Assembly (NCBI GenBank): GCA_016209885.1
Contig: JACQVF010000034.1
Span: forward strand, 1-64,000
Length of the DNA stretch: 64,000 bases
From: Gemmatimonadota bacterium
GTDB taxonomy: Bacteria > Gemmatimonadota > Gemmatimonadetes > Longimicrobiales > Gaopeijiaceae
Reading direction: 5' to 3'
A program made the translations under genes and the position numbers. Below, piece by piece: positions 1-8,541 of the stretch. The notes under the pieces are model-generated. The model had not been told where the DNA came from. It ran no database searches and was given only the letters and a program-made list of their open reading frames with translations. Within the stretch, counting starts at the first letter, position 1, and each line of letters starts with the position of its first letter.

Positions 1-366
1 CAATCAAACTGACCCACTACCCGATAATCACCCCGCTTGTGTCCACTGACGTATTACCCTCCCTTCGGCAGCGGAGGCATCCCGCTGTTCAAGAACACCG
101 ACATACGCGTGTGTAGAGAGCGCGTTCTTCGCCGTGGCACAGTCCCATACAGCCGCGTCCTCCGTCCAGCGGCCTCGAGCCGCAGCTCGGGCTCCTCAGA
201 GATCCCCGGGCCGGCGGTCCCAGCGGTCCACCGGGGACCCTGCCCCGCGGGACCTGGCGAATACACGCAATTTTGCCGGCCCTTCAGTTTCCAGGATCCT
301 CGACGATACCCCGTTCTCCTGCGCCGCTGGCTGCCTCTCCCAACGGCGGTCGCCACGAGGAGGGGC
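1..366. other. No recognisable gene
   Basis: Several short open frames overlap here, but none has a plausible ribosome binding site, family motif or convincing codon pattern. Base composition looks less GC-rich than the main body of the window, which continues through the next gene block. I see nothing I can name. Confidence 0.5.
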
Positions 367-567
367 TCAGCGGTTCGGATCCCGGCGCGTCACCCACACG
401 CCGCCGACAATCCCGCCGACGACGAGGACTATACCGATTCCGAGGAGCAGCCCGAGATTGCCGATATTCACCTCGGCAACCTTCAGGATGATGTACAGGA
501 CGATCATCAAGCCGCCGACAATGCTGGCGCCGACACCCAGTTTTACGAATGCAGAGCGTGTGGCCAT
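367..567 (-). CDS. Small two-helix membrane protein, unknown function
   Basis: This 66-residue protein is almost entirely membrane-spanning. A first hydrophobic segment covers roughly residues 8-29 and a second, Gly/Ile/Val-rich one covers about 35-58, ending in a positively charged tail (TRRDPNR). The start is decided by a very strong Shine-Dalgarno sequence, AAAGGAGGGG, a few bases before the ATG. That makes it a real gene despite its size. No family is recognised and no partner is evident. It lies about 110 bases downstream of another minus-strand membrane protein gene. Confidence 0.7.
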   Translation of the reverse strand: MATRSAFVKLGVGASIVGGLMIVLYIILKVAEVNIGNLGLLLGIGIVLVVGGIVGGVWVTRRDPNR

Positions 568-679
568 ATCCCCTCCTTTGTTCAGGTTGGCAGTAATCGC
601 GATTAGGTTCTCGGCCCGCCCAGGAGCGATCCCTGGAAACGTACCGTGTCTCCCATCCTGAAAGCCTCGAATTCGCGGC

Positions 680-1249
680 TCAAGCCTTCCTTGTATCCGG
701 GACCGATGAATCTTTGACTATCTTATCGACGATATTGGGTACGAATTTCTCGGCAAAGCCGGCCAGGAAGGACCAGAGAAGCACCTTGGCGGCATCCAGG
801 TTGTTCTCAGGGGTCGTGCTCATCAGGAAGGTGGTGACATCGGTGTATCTGACATCCACGTTCGGGAATTTTGGAAACAGGACTCCGCTGAGGATCCCGG
901 ACATGAACATCGCGTAGAGCACCACCGCAAACAAGCCGCCGATCAAAGGCGAGAGGTACAACTGGACGGTGACGAGCCTGCTGCCCAAGAGTTCAGAGAC
1001 CGTGCCGCCATGGCTCGGTATTCGAAAGAAGCGCCTGTAGTTATTGGCAATGGCTCCCAGCGTGCCCGCACAGAACACGATGGAGAGAAGTCCAGGATCG
1101 TATCCGGTCGTGGCCAGGCCGAGCAAGATGGCCATCGACGCCAGGCAGACCACCGTAGTGATGATGACGTGCAGAAACTTGCTCGACCACAGATTGACTG
1201 AAGATCCGCTGTGATCGTCAGGGTTGTCCTGTCCCGCGTCTGGCATCAT
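680..1249 (-). CDS. Hypothetical multi-pass membrane protein
   Basis: About 189 residues from the chosen ATG at 1249; a GTG at 1294 would add 15 residues. Hydrophobic stretches are visible early (VIITTVVCLASMAILLGLA), in the middle (VQLYLSPLIGGLFAVVLYAM) and near the C-terminus, where LLWSFLAGFAEKFVPNIVDK resembles the end of several uncharacterised bacterial membrane proteins. No catalytic motif is visible. Codon use is less GC-biased than in the rest of the window, which suggests a different history. Function unknown. Confidence 0.65.
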   Translation of the reverse strand: MMPDAGQDNPDDHSGSSVNLWSSKFLHVIITTVVCLASMAILLGLATTGYDPGLLSIVFCAGTLGAIANNYRRFFRIPSHGGTVSELLGSRLVTVQLYLSPLIGGLFAVVLYAMFMSGILSGVLFPKFPNVDVRYTDVTTFLMSTTPENNLDAAKVLLWSFLAGFAEKFVPNIVDKIVKDSSVPDTRKA

Positions 1250-1450
1250 CCTTGTGGCACTCTCTGAAGATGGGTTTCCACCGCTGCGGCACACGCGTGC
1301 AGGCCAGCGTGCAACGTGGTCCGGGCAGTCTCCGGGAGCGAGGCAACTCGCCTGAGCCAGGCACCCACTCGGTCCGAGCGAAAAGGTGCGTCTGGGTCAC
1401 AAACTCTGCCCCCCGCTCGGCGTCAAGATATTTGAGTTCGATATCAAGAA

Positions 1451-1726
1451 TCAAGTCTGCCATAGGGTGGGGTAGGATGGGGCCTCCGGTTCCCTTGTCG
1501 AGATCCAGCAGGTGGCCCCCGCCTCACCCAGAGTGAGCAGGTCGGGCGCGATCCCCCCGCGCTTGTCCAGGCGGTCGAGAAACTCGAGCGCGTTCGTCTC
1601 CAGCGGAAGCACGCTGGAGCGGAACTCACGGTATTCCGTCACCACGCGCCAGGTCCAGGCTGACCCGGCGAAACCATGGCAGTGTGATCCATGTTCCCGG
1701 TTTATTCTGTTACCCATTTTCTCCAT
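1451..1726 (-). pseudogene. Possible C-terminal fragment of an AbiEii-like nucleotidyltransferase
   Basis: A 91-residue open frame whose middle part (YREFRSSVLPLETNALEFL, then DKRGGIAPDLLT) reminds me of the C-terminal region of some AbiEii/AbiGii toxin-family nucleotidyltransferases. The N-terminal GG..DxD catalytic region is absent and the tail loses resemblance, so if this is the right family it is a remnant. It sits beside a decayed gene copy, consistent with an eroding accessory region. The identification rests on memory of family consensus and is weak. Confidence 0.25.
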
Positions 1727-1732
1727 TGCTGA

Positions 1733-1866
1733 GGGGGATCGAATGTGTCAGGCTGATCATGGGGGAACGCTTACGGAGCTATTCGCGGCTACCCGCCGTC
1801 ATCGGCTTCAGGCATCGAGGTGGATTCGTTCAAGCTCGCAGTCCGGATATGGCTCCGACAACTCTC
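1733..1866 (+). repeat. Direct repeat copy 1: decayed duplicate of the HAD gene 5' region
   Basis: This stretch matches 6080-6214 at roughly 80 percent by eye. The blocks GGGGGATCGAATGTGTCAGG, CCCGCCGTCATCGGC and AAGCTCGCAGTCC are conserved. In copy 2 the last part encodes the start of the HAD hydrolase (SLKLAVLDMAGTT). Here a one-base deletion and lost start codon destroy the frame. The two copies are in the same orientation and flank the antiporter pair and the nitrilase pseudogene. Confidence 0.75.
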
Positions 1867-2082
1867 AAGTACCGCGGAGAGGGCCATCGGCCACCGTCCT
1901 CCTTTTGTGGTCAGACGGTCAGGTAAATACCATCACAGCTCAGACCGGGGACGGCGCGCTGCGCTGGGCGGTTAGCGCGCCGGCGAGTTGGAGGTCGGCC
2001 CGCTCCCTCCGCCGTGTCTCCGTCCTTTCAGACGCGGTCGTCGGCGTAGAGTGGCGGACCCGCCCGCTGACCCGCTAGCCCG

Positions 2083-3663
2083 CTAGCCCGCGAGCGCACC
2101 TGGTGCCGGGAGACGGGCCGGGGCGAGCGTGCCGCGATACCAGTCCATGAAGTCCTCCGCTGCAGCCTCCGCCACGACCACCGGTGTGCCGCCCACCCCG
2201 CGGACGCGCTCGGCCGTCTCCTGGTCGAAGACGCGGATCAGGATCGGAACGCCTCGGGCACGCCGGAGCGCAGCCGCGTGATCACCGGGCCGGCGCATGG
2301 TGGAGATGATCATCCGCGCCCGGCGCGCCCCTGCCGCCTCCAGCACCGCGGGATCCGAGCCGTCGCCGCGCAGGGCGGGAACGTTCGCCTGCCGCACCTG
2401 CTCGATCACGCCCGGGTCATTATCCACCACGAACACGCGGTGCCCGAACACCATGAGCGTCTCCAGCAGCACCATCCCGTTCTCTCCGCACCCGAGCAGC
2501 AGGATGTGATTCTCCGGCGGCGGCCCCCCGCCTACATGCCGGCGCACGGGATGGAAGCGGATGAGCCAGCGCGCCACGTCGTCCGTGGCCACGAAAGGCG
2601 TGAGGATCATGGTCACCACGGTGACCAGGGCGATGATGGTGAAGACGCCGGGCGCGATCTGCGCCAGCACGAGCCCGTGGAGCCCCACGACCAGCGAGAA
2701 CTCGCTGGTCTGCGCGAGGAGCAGCCCGGCCTCGATGGCCGATCGCGCCGAGAGCCCAGCCTTCTCCCCCACCACCGTGACCAGCGGCGGCGTGATAAGC
2801 AGCACCACCAGCGCCAGCACCAGCGCCTGAACGAGCTCCGTGGTCGTGGGCAGCACCAGGAATCCACCCAGCGCCGTGAAGAAGATCGCCACGAAGAAAT
2901 CCGATAGGGAGTTGAGCTGCGCGCGAACCACGCCGCCCACCGGGAACCCCGACAGGGCTACCCCCGCCACGAAAGCCCCAGCCACAAGCGGGAGGGCGAG
3001 CCCGTCGGCCATCCCCATGAAGAGGAACAGCGACGCAAGGATCACGAGCAGCAGGCTCTCCTCGTCGAGCTCGAGCCGCAGCACCACATACGGCATCACC
3101 CAGCGCAGCGCCGCATATCCCAGCACCGCCAGCGCCACGGCGCCGAGTACGCCGGTGGCCACGGCGCGAATCCCCAGCGGTGTTCGGGTCAGCACCGGGA
3201 TCAGCAGGATCACGAACAGGTCCTGAAGCAGCAGGACGCCGATGACCAGCCGGCCGAACGGCTCGTAAAGCTGCTGCCGGGTTTGCAGCAGGCGAACGAC
3301 CACCAGCGTGGAGCTGGCGGCGAGCGCCAGGGCGAGGTAGAGGGAGGTGGTAGCGTCGAAGCCCAGCGCCAGCGCCGCCAGCAGCCCCGCGGCACCCACG
3401 AGAACGAACTGCACCGCCGCCACGCGCAGCGCCGCGCCCCGCTGCCCACCCACCCGCCGCGGGTTCAGCTCGATCCCGGCCACGAAGACCAGGAAGGTGA
3501 GCCCGAGCACCACGGCATCGGCCAGCACCTCCGCCGGAAACAGCTTGCCGAGCTCCAGCGCCACGCCCGCCAGCATGAGCAAGGGGATCGCCGGGAGCCG
3601 GGTCCAGCGCGCCACCCCCAGCGCCACGGCGGCGCCGGCCAGCAGAAGGGCGATCCCGATCAC
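2083..3663 (-). CDS. CPA2-family (Kef-type) cation/proton antiporter with TrkA-N domain
   Basis: This 526-residue protein has a CPA2 sodium/proton exchanger domain of about a dozen hydrophobic segments over residues 1-370. A cytoplasmic TrkA-N/RCK NAD-binding domain follows from about residue 385 (ILLLGCGENGMVLLETL, an ordinary Rossmann GxGxxG-type loop). The family exchanges K+ or Na+ for protons, with gating through the RCK domain. Its start overlaps the stop of the upstream antiporter gene by 4 bases, so the two are translationally coupled and may form a pair. It ends in Gly-Ala codons that already belong to an octamer repeat array running past the stop. Ion specificity cannot be read from the sequence. 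Confidence 0.9.
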   Translation of the reverse strand: MIGIALLLAGAAVALGVARWTRLPAIPLLMLAGVALELGKLFPAEVLADAVVLGLTFLVFVAGIELNPRRVGGQRGAALRVAAVQFVLVGAAGLLAALALGFDATTSLYLALALAASSTLVVVRLLQTRQQLYEPFGRLVIGVLLLQDLFVILLIPVLTRTPLGIRAVATGVLGAVALAVLGYAALRWVMPYVVLRLELDEESLLLVILASLFLFMGMADGLALPLVAGAFVAGVALSGFPVGGVVRAQLNSLSDFFVAIFFTALGGFLVLPTTTELVQALVLALVVLLITPPLVTVVGEKAGLSARSAIEAGLLLAQTSEFSLVVGLHGLVLAQIAPGVFTIIALVTVVTMILTPFVATDDVARWLIRFHPVRRHVGGGPPPENHILLLGCGENGMVLLETLMVFGHRVFVVDNDPGVIEQVRQANVPALRGDGSDPAVLEAAGARRARMIISTMRRPGDHAAALRRARGVPILIRVFDQETAERVRGVGGTPVVVAEAAAEDFMDWYRGTLAPARLPAPGALAG

Positions 3664-5291
3664 GACACGACCACCCCCTGCCGCTGCAGCTCGGCAAAGA
3701 ACCGGCGCATCGCGGCATTCTTCGAGATGATGAGGTGGGCCACGCCGATCTCGCTCAGCTCGCCCTCCACGGATCGGTCGAACGCGTGGATGCTGGCCGG
3801 GACCCCCAGCTCACGGCAGCGGTAGGCCAGCAGGGTGTTCGTGTCCTCGATCTGGAGCGCGGACACCAGGAGCCTGGCGCCCGCCAAGTTCGCCTCCTCC
3901 AGTACCGACGCGTACTCCACGTTCCCCAACAGCGTCGCGCACGGGAGGTCCGCCAGCTTGCGCGGATCCGTATCGATGGCGAGCACCCGCCCTCCATGCT
4001 CCAGCAGCCGGTGCACGAGCATGCGGCCCAGCGAGTTCATCCCTACGACCAGCACGTGGTCCCGGAGCAGGAGCGGCGGCCTCTCGTCCTCCCGCTGCGG
4101 GGCACCGAACGCCCTCAGCAGCCCCCACCTTTGCGCCACCGCGTACAGCCGCTCGTTGTAGAGAATCATGTACGAGGACGCCGCCATGGTGACGATGCCC
4201 ACCACGCCGAGCAACGGCAGCACCGAGGCGTCCATGAGGCCGGCGCTCGCTCCCAGTGCCGCCAGCACGAAGGAGAACTCGCTGATCTGTGCGACCGTGA
4301 CGCTGGCCTGGAAGGAGGTGCGCTCGCCGTAGCCGAGCCGGCTGATGATCGCCATGAACACGGGCGCCTTCCCCAGCAGCACGAAGAGCGAGAGAACCGA
4401 CGCGGCCCAGAGCTGCTCGAGCGCCGCGCCCAGCTCCATCCGCAGTCCCAGCGTCACGAAGAACACGGCGATGAAGAAGTTCATGAGCGGGTGCACCCGC
4501 CGCCTCAGATCCTGGTTGAATGGGAGCTGGGCGAGGCTGACGCCGGCCAGGAACGCGCCGATCTCCAGGGAGAGCCCCAGCGCCTGCGCTCCCAGCACGA
4601 GGGCGAAGCACCAGCACAGGCTCCAGATGAACAGGGTCTCCCCGGAGCCCGCGGTCCACCAGAAGATGCGGGGCAGCGCGTAGCGGGAGGCCGCCACGGC
4701 CGTGACCAGCAGGGCGCCCATGCCCGCGAACGCGAAGCCCACCTCGCGCGCCAGCGACCCGAGCCCCACCTCCTCCGGCCGCCCCAGGCCCGCCAGCAGG
4801 GTGAGCACCACGATGACCACCAGGTCCTGGACCAGGAAGATCCCCACGGCGATGCGGCCGTACAGAGAGTAGAGCTCCTTCTTCTGGTCCAGCAGCTTCA
4901 CCACCACCACCGTACTGCTGAAGGTGAGGGCGGTGCCAAGGAAGAACGCCTCCCGGAAACCGAAACCCAGCAGCCAGCAGAGGGCCAGTCCGCCGGCGGT
5001 GGTGAAGGCGATCTGCCCCAGCCCCGCCACCAGCGCCACCTTGCCCACGTCGCGGATCCGCCTCAGGCTCAACTCCAGCCCGACGACGAAAAGGAGAAGG
5101 GCGATGCCGATCTCGGAGATGAGCTCTACGGAAGCGCTGACGGTGAGCACGCCTGTGACGGGACCGAGCCCGAGGCCCGCCAGGATGTAGGCCACGATGG
5201 AAGGCATGCGTACGGCGCGCGCCAGCAGCACGAAAACCGCTGCAGCGACCAGGATGAACCCGAGATCACGGACCAGCGCGAGTTCCGGCAT
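3660..5291 (-). CDS. CPA2-family (Kef-type) cation/proton antiporter with TrkA-N domain
   Basis: A 543-residue membrane protein. A CPA2 exchanger domain spans about residues 1-390 (note GIALLLFVVGLELSLRRI, typical of Kef/YbaL transporters). A TrkA-N domain follows from about residue 405 (DHVLVVGMNSLGRMLVHRLL). It is the first gene of a two-gene unit and overlaps the second antiporter gene by 4 bases. The two proteins share architecture but not close sequence, so the pair is not a recent duplication. A separate KefF/KefG-type regulator is not seen nearby. A role in monovalent cation and pH homeostasis is inferred from the family. Confidence 0.9.
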   Translation of the reverse strand: MPELALVRDLGFILVAAAVFVLLARAVRMPSIVAYILAGLGLGPVTGVLTVSASVELISEIGIALLLFVVGLELSLRRIRDVGKVALVAGLGQIAFTTAGGLALCWLLGFGFREAFFLGTALTFSSTVVVVKLLDQKKELYSLYGRIAVGIFLVQDLVVIVVLTLLAGLGRPEEVGLGSLAREVGFAFAGMGALLVTAVAASRYALPRIFWWTAGSGETLFIWSLCWCFALVLGAQALGLSLEIGAFLAGVSLAQLPFNQDLRRRVHPLMNFFIAVFFVTLGLRMELGAALEQLWAASVLSLFVLLGKAPVFMAIISRLGYGERTSFQASVTVAQISEFSFVLAALGASAGLMDASVLPLLGVVGIVTMAASSYMILYNERLYAVAQRWGLLRAFGAPQREDERPPLLLRDHVLVVGMNSLGRMLVHRLLEHGGRVLAIDTDPRKLADLPCATLLGNVEYASVLEEANLAGARLLVSALQIEDTNTLLAYRCRELGVPASIHAFDRSVEGELSEIGVAHLIISKNAAMRRFFAELQRQGVVVS

Positions 5292-5359
5292 GCGTCCTCG
5301 GTCTCAAGGCCGTTCCGTCCCGGAAGGTGAGGGCGTTGGCCGCCGGTGGCCTCCTTGGA

Positions 5360-5868
5360 TCGCCGGGCCCCCGAGGTCGAGATCTCAGGGCGCGCGAGCG
5401 CCGGGCGATGGCGATGCGTCCCAGATCCGCCTCGAAGATGCGCAGCACATCCCGCGGCGAGACCAGCCACTCCTCCTTCTCGAATCGCATCATGTGCAAC
5501 TTGCCCTGAACCCCGCAGCCGCCAGAGGGACTGAAGAGGAACGACTCGTTGAAGACGCGGTCGTCCCCGTCATCCATGACCGGGATGGTGCCGGCCACGA
5601 TGTGGAGACCGGAGCGCCGGGGCAGATCGCTCATCGCCTCGCGGAAACGCGGCGCGTAGCAGGCCAGTTGGCCCACCTATTCGGGCATCGGCCGGCGCAC
5701 GTCGCCCAGCGTGAGCAGCTGTGTGGTGAAGTACTCCGCGAACACAATCAGCTGGACCCGGTAATCCCGCGCCGTCCCCACGAACGTCGCAACTTGGTCG
5801 CGGAACTCCTCGAACCGTCAGACGGGGCGGATGTAGTACTGCAGAGCGGCAACCCTGATTCGGTCCAT
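5360..5868 (-). pseudogene. Nitrilase-family (carbon-nitrogen hydrolase) pseudogene
   Basis: Reading from the ATG at 5868 gives a clear nitrilase-superfamily N-terminus: MDRIRVAALQYYIRPV, then IVFAEYF, then GLHIVAGTIPV and GKLHMM. The frame is interrupted by TGA at 5820-5818 (codon 17) and TAG at 5679-5677 (codon 64). After GRIAIA near 5404, the segment that should carry the catalytic Cys (CYD.EFPELAR) is missing. Only a PALAR-like scrap survives in another frame. The catalytic Glu (FAEYF) and Lys (GKLHM) remain, but Cys is gone. It is clearly dead as an enzyme. It lies inside the segment bracketed by the 1733/6080 direct repeats. Confidence 0.85.
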
Positions 5869-6079
5869 TCGGTGGCCCCTGTGATCGAGTCTTATGAAAA
5901 CGTAAGGCCGGGCCGCCCGTTGGCCAAGTTCGGAGAGCTACCGCGCGAGCCGGAGACCGGAGAAGGGGCCGCAGTGCCTGGGGGTGGGGCGAGCTTCCGG
6001 ATCGCGCACTCGAACGAGTCGAAGGTGTGCGTTTGCCCGGCCATACCGCTAACGGCCATTGTTCTCCCAGAGTAAGTCA

Positions 6080-6214
6080 GGGGGATCGAATGTGTCAGGC
6101 CGATCATTTGGACATCGTTGGGGAGGTGTTCGGGGTCGCCCGCCGTCATCGGCATCGGGTATGGACCGGGGTTCGTTGAAGCTCGCAGTCCTGGATATGG
6201 CCGGCACGACCGTC
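6080..6214 (+). repeat. Direct repeat copy 2, spanning the HAD gene start
   Basis: Partner of 1733-1866. It covers about 80 bases upstream of the HAD hydrolase start and its first 17-18 codons. This copy is the functional one, since its reading frame is intact. Confidence 0.75.
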
Positions 6215-6886
6215 GCGATGGCGGATGTCGTTGCGGCCGCGATGGAAGGCGCGTTTGAGCGCTTCGGACTGCGGTTGCCGGCTGACGCTGTTGCCGGGAT
6301 TCGCGGTCGGTCCAAGAAGGAGGCCGTGCGTGAGTTGGTAGCCGGGCTGGATGCGGCGGCAAGGCCGGCCGGTCTTGGCGATCAGGTCTACGACGCCTTC
6401 CGGCAGTTGCTTGGTGCCCACTGTGCTCGGGGCGTGGCACCGGTTCCGGGTGCTGTGGAAACGATGCAGTGGCTGCGCTCGAGGGGTGTGAAGGTGGTGC
6501 TCACCACGGGGTTCGACCGCGAGCTGGCCGATTTGATCCTGGCCACGCTCGGCTGGGGTCCGGCGCTGGTGGACGCGGTGGTTTGCGCGGACGAGGTTGC
6601 GCGAGGGCGGCCGGCGCCGGATCTGATTTTTCGCGCGATGGCGCTCACCGGCGTGAGCGAGGCCGATGCCGTTGCCGTGGTCGGCGATACGTCAGCGGAC
6701 CTGTTGGCGGCGGCGAGCGCGAAAGCTGGCTGGATCGTAGGGGTTCTGTCGGGCGCTCACCCGCGCGAGGAGTTGGTTGGTCACCCGCACTCCGTCCTCT
6801 TGAAGAGCATCGCAGATCTGCCGCGCTGGTGGCTCGGGTCCCTCCCTGGAGGGCCGCAGGTGGACTCGAGCTATGAAGCGTGCTGA
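6161..6886 (+). CDS. Phosphonatase-like HAD hydrolase
   Basis: A 241-residue HAD-superfamily hydrolase. Motif I is LDMAGTT (residues about 10-16), the form typical of phosphonatase-like proteins rather than of general phosphoglycolate phosphatases (DxDGTL). Motif II is in VVLTTGF, a Lys-like position sits in RGRPAPDLI, and motif III is VVGDTSADL. These fit phosphoryl transfer from a small substrate, possibly a phosphonate or sugar phosphate. It lacks neighbouring phn genes, so phosphonoacetaldehyde as substrate is not supported. The ATG at 6161 is chosen because the family similarity begins just after it; its ribosome site is weak. The 3' end overlaps the convergent PIN gene remnant by 16 bases. 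Confidence 0.85.
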   Translation: MDRGSLKLAVLDMAGTTVAMADVVAAAMEGAFERFGLRLPADAVAGIRGRSKKEAVRELVAGLDAAARPAGLGDQVYDAFRQLLGAHCARGVAPVPGAVETMQWLRSRGVKVVLTTGFDRELADLILATLGWGPALVDAVVCADEVARGRPAPDLIFRAMALTGVSEADAVAVVGDTSADLLAAASAKAGWIVGVLSGAHPREELVGHPHSVLLKSIADLPRWWLGSLPGGPQVDSSYEAC

Positions 6887-7263
6887 TCCTTGGTGAGGAT
6901 GCTCAGCAGTTCGCTTGGGGAGACGACAGGGATCCAGAGGCCAGAGAAGGCCTTCGCGTCGCGAGTAACGAGGAAGTCAGCTCCGATCTGGAGAGCGCAC
7001 ACAGCTTGCACCGCGTCTTCGAAATCGGTCCAGCCCAGGGAGAAGGCTTTCAAGAGCGTCTCGTGGTCGACGGACGTAGCCCTTACAAGGTTGAGGAGAC
7101 TGACAAGGGTGCTGGCCGCCTTCTTGGGGCTCAGGTACTTTGCCAGGAGGCAATCGAGCGTTGTAAGGGTATGCGCCGCTACGAAGCCCTCGGCATCGCT
7201 CGCTTCGATGAGAGAGAGAACGGCGGCTGAGTCGCGAACCCAGGGTTCCCTCCTGCCGAGCAC
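6871..7263 (-). pseudogene. PIN-domain toxin (VapC-like) with lost N-terminus
   Basis: The 130-residue frame matches a PIN-domain ribonuclease from its first helix to its end: REPWVRDSAAVLSL, FVAAHTLTTLD, the acidic DFEDAVQA and LVTRDAKAF. What is missing is the first strand with the invariant DTN motif. Upstream and in frame, without a start codon, the sequence reads VTISVSDPLIPPELDRHLDV, which looks like the start of a ribbon-helix-helix antitoxin. The likely history is a deletion that joined the antitoxin's first codons to the toxin body. An upstream TAG closes the frame. It is probably inactive, although translation from the GTG at 7263 cannot be excluded. Confidence 0.65.
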
Positions 7264-7535
7264 ATCGAGGTGGCGATCGAGCTCTGGGGGGATCAGGGGA
7301 TCGCTGACTGAGATTGTGACGGAGTTCTATCGAGCCTGGTTCCCGCGGGTTACCGCTGCCCGCTACGCGGGCGGTGCCATGGCTCATGTTGCCCGTGTCT
7401 TCGTGGGGTTGCCCCTCACCGAGATGCCCTTCCTCGACTGGATCGTGGGGCTCGCCTCGCGGTACGGCGGCCTCGGCTTCTGGCCAGCGCGTAGTTCATG
7501 AACCCGTTGGCAGTCCGCGAGAGCCGGGCGGACCG
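7264..7535 (+). other. Coding-like stretch without an assignable gene
   Basis: About 270 bases between the PIN remnant and the metallophosphoesterase. The plus frame from about 7316 to 7500 has GC-rich third positions and reads TEFYRAWFPRVTAARYAGGA, then FVGLPLTEMPFLDW. I do not recognise the family and it has no start codon with a ribosome site. It may be the tail of a lost gene. Confidence 0.3.
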
Positions 7536-7556
7536 TTGAGATCCTGGCGTAGTGGC

Positions 7557-8507
7557 ATGGCGATAGCCGTGTTCGGTGTTTCCTGTAGTCTGCCGGAGCC
7601 TGCGTCGCTTCCCCCGGGTCACTTTGCCTTCGGAGTATTCGGCGACGGACCTTACCGAGCATGGGAGATCGGGAGGTTCCGCCACGTCATTGAAGATGCC
7701 AGCCGGGCGGATCTGCAGTGGTTCCTGCACGTTGGAGACATTCTGTGGTATCCGTGCTCGAACGAAGCCTATGCGGACCGCCTTGAGGCCATGAACTCAC
7801 TCGGGCATCCGGTGGTCTACACACCAGGAGACAACGAGTGGGCGGATTGCCACGAAGACATCGCTGGCGCATTTCAGCCCCTTGATCGGCTTCAGCGTAT
7901 TCGCACAACGTTCTTCGCCAATCCCCGCAGCAGCCTTGGTGCGCGGGTCATGCGTGTGGAATCGCAAAGCGAGGATCCCGACTTTACAGAATTCGTCGAG
8001 AACGCTCGCTGGCAGCGTGGCGGTTTCCTGTTCGCCACCATCCACATGGTTGGTTCTGGCAACGCGTCCGCCGCCTTCGCAGGGCGCACCTCAGCGGACG
8101 ACCGAGAGGTCGCTCGTCGCACACGAGCCGCACTAGCGTGGCTGGAGGGGGCCTTCCGCATGGCAGGGTCGGATGGTGTGAAGGGCGTGGTACTGGCGCT
8201 GCACGGCAACCCGGGTCTGGAACGCGGTCCGGAAGCACGGCCTGGGTACGGAGAGTTCGTGGATCGGCTGGAGCAGCTCGCGGAAGAGTTTGCGGGGCCA
8301 GTGCTGCTGATCCACGGCGATTCGCATACACAGCGCGTGGATCACCCGCTCGTGGATCGAGAAACCGGTCACCCGCTGCCCAACTTCACGCGCTTGGAGA
8401 CGTACGGTTCCCCCGACATCGGCTGGGTAAGGGTAGTGGCGGACTCCGTGGCCGGCCGTATCGTACAATACGAACCGCGCCTCATGCCCGCGTGGTGGCT
8501 CTGGTGA
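7557..8507 (+). CDS. Calcineurin-like metallophosphoesterase, probably a lipoprotein
   Basis: A 316-residue protein. The metal-binding blocks of the calcineurin superfamily appear in order: FGDGPYR, LHVGDILWY, YTPGDNEWAD, ALHGNPG and IHGDSHTQRVDHP. The N-terminus (MAIAVFGVSCS) ends in a lipobox-like VSC. An in-frame TTG at 7536 would add RSWRSG before it and give a classic positively charged lipoprotein signal, so the true start may be there. It is probably an envelope-associated phosphatase or nuclease; the substrate is unknown. It converges with the doxX-like gene, with hairpins between them. Confidence 0.75.
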   Translation: MAIAVFGVSCSLPEPASLPPGHFAFGVFGDGPYRAWEIGRFRHVIEDASRADLQWFLHVGDILWYPCSNEAYADRLEAMNSLGHPVVYTPGDNEWADCHEDIAGAFQPLDRLQRIRTTFFANPRSSLGARVMRVESQSEDPDFTEFVENARWQRGGFLFATIHMVGSGNASAAFAGRTSADDREVARRTRAALAWLEGAFRMAGSDGVKGVVLALHGNPGLERGPEARPGYGEFVDRLEQLAEEFAGPVLLIHGDSHTQRVDHPLVDRETGHPLPNFTRLETYGSPDIGWVRVVADSVAGRIVQYEPRLMPAWWLW

Positions 8508-8541
8508 GGACTCCCTCATTCTAGGCGCTTGCGGGTCTCAC

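Larger units (their letters stand above)
1250..2082. other. Gene-poor stretch with decayed fragments
   Basis: No intact gene is seen. It contains a minus-strand coding-like fragment (1451-1726), a decayed copy of the 5' region of the HAD hydrolase gene (1733-1866), and octamer repeats ending at the stop codon of the following antiporter gene (about 2056-2095). Confidence 0.6.

Noticed and set aside
3735-5330. Long plus-strand frame opposite the first antiporter
   Set aside because: Composition is His/Gln/Glu/Arg-rich as expected for an antisense frame of a hydrophobic protein.
5679-5820. Stop codons in the nitrilase gene as recoding (selenocysteine or pyrrolysine)
   Set aside because: Two different stops plus loss of the catalytic segment point to decay; no SECIS-like need.
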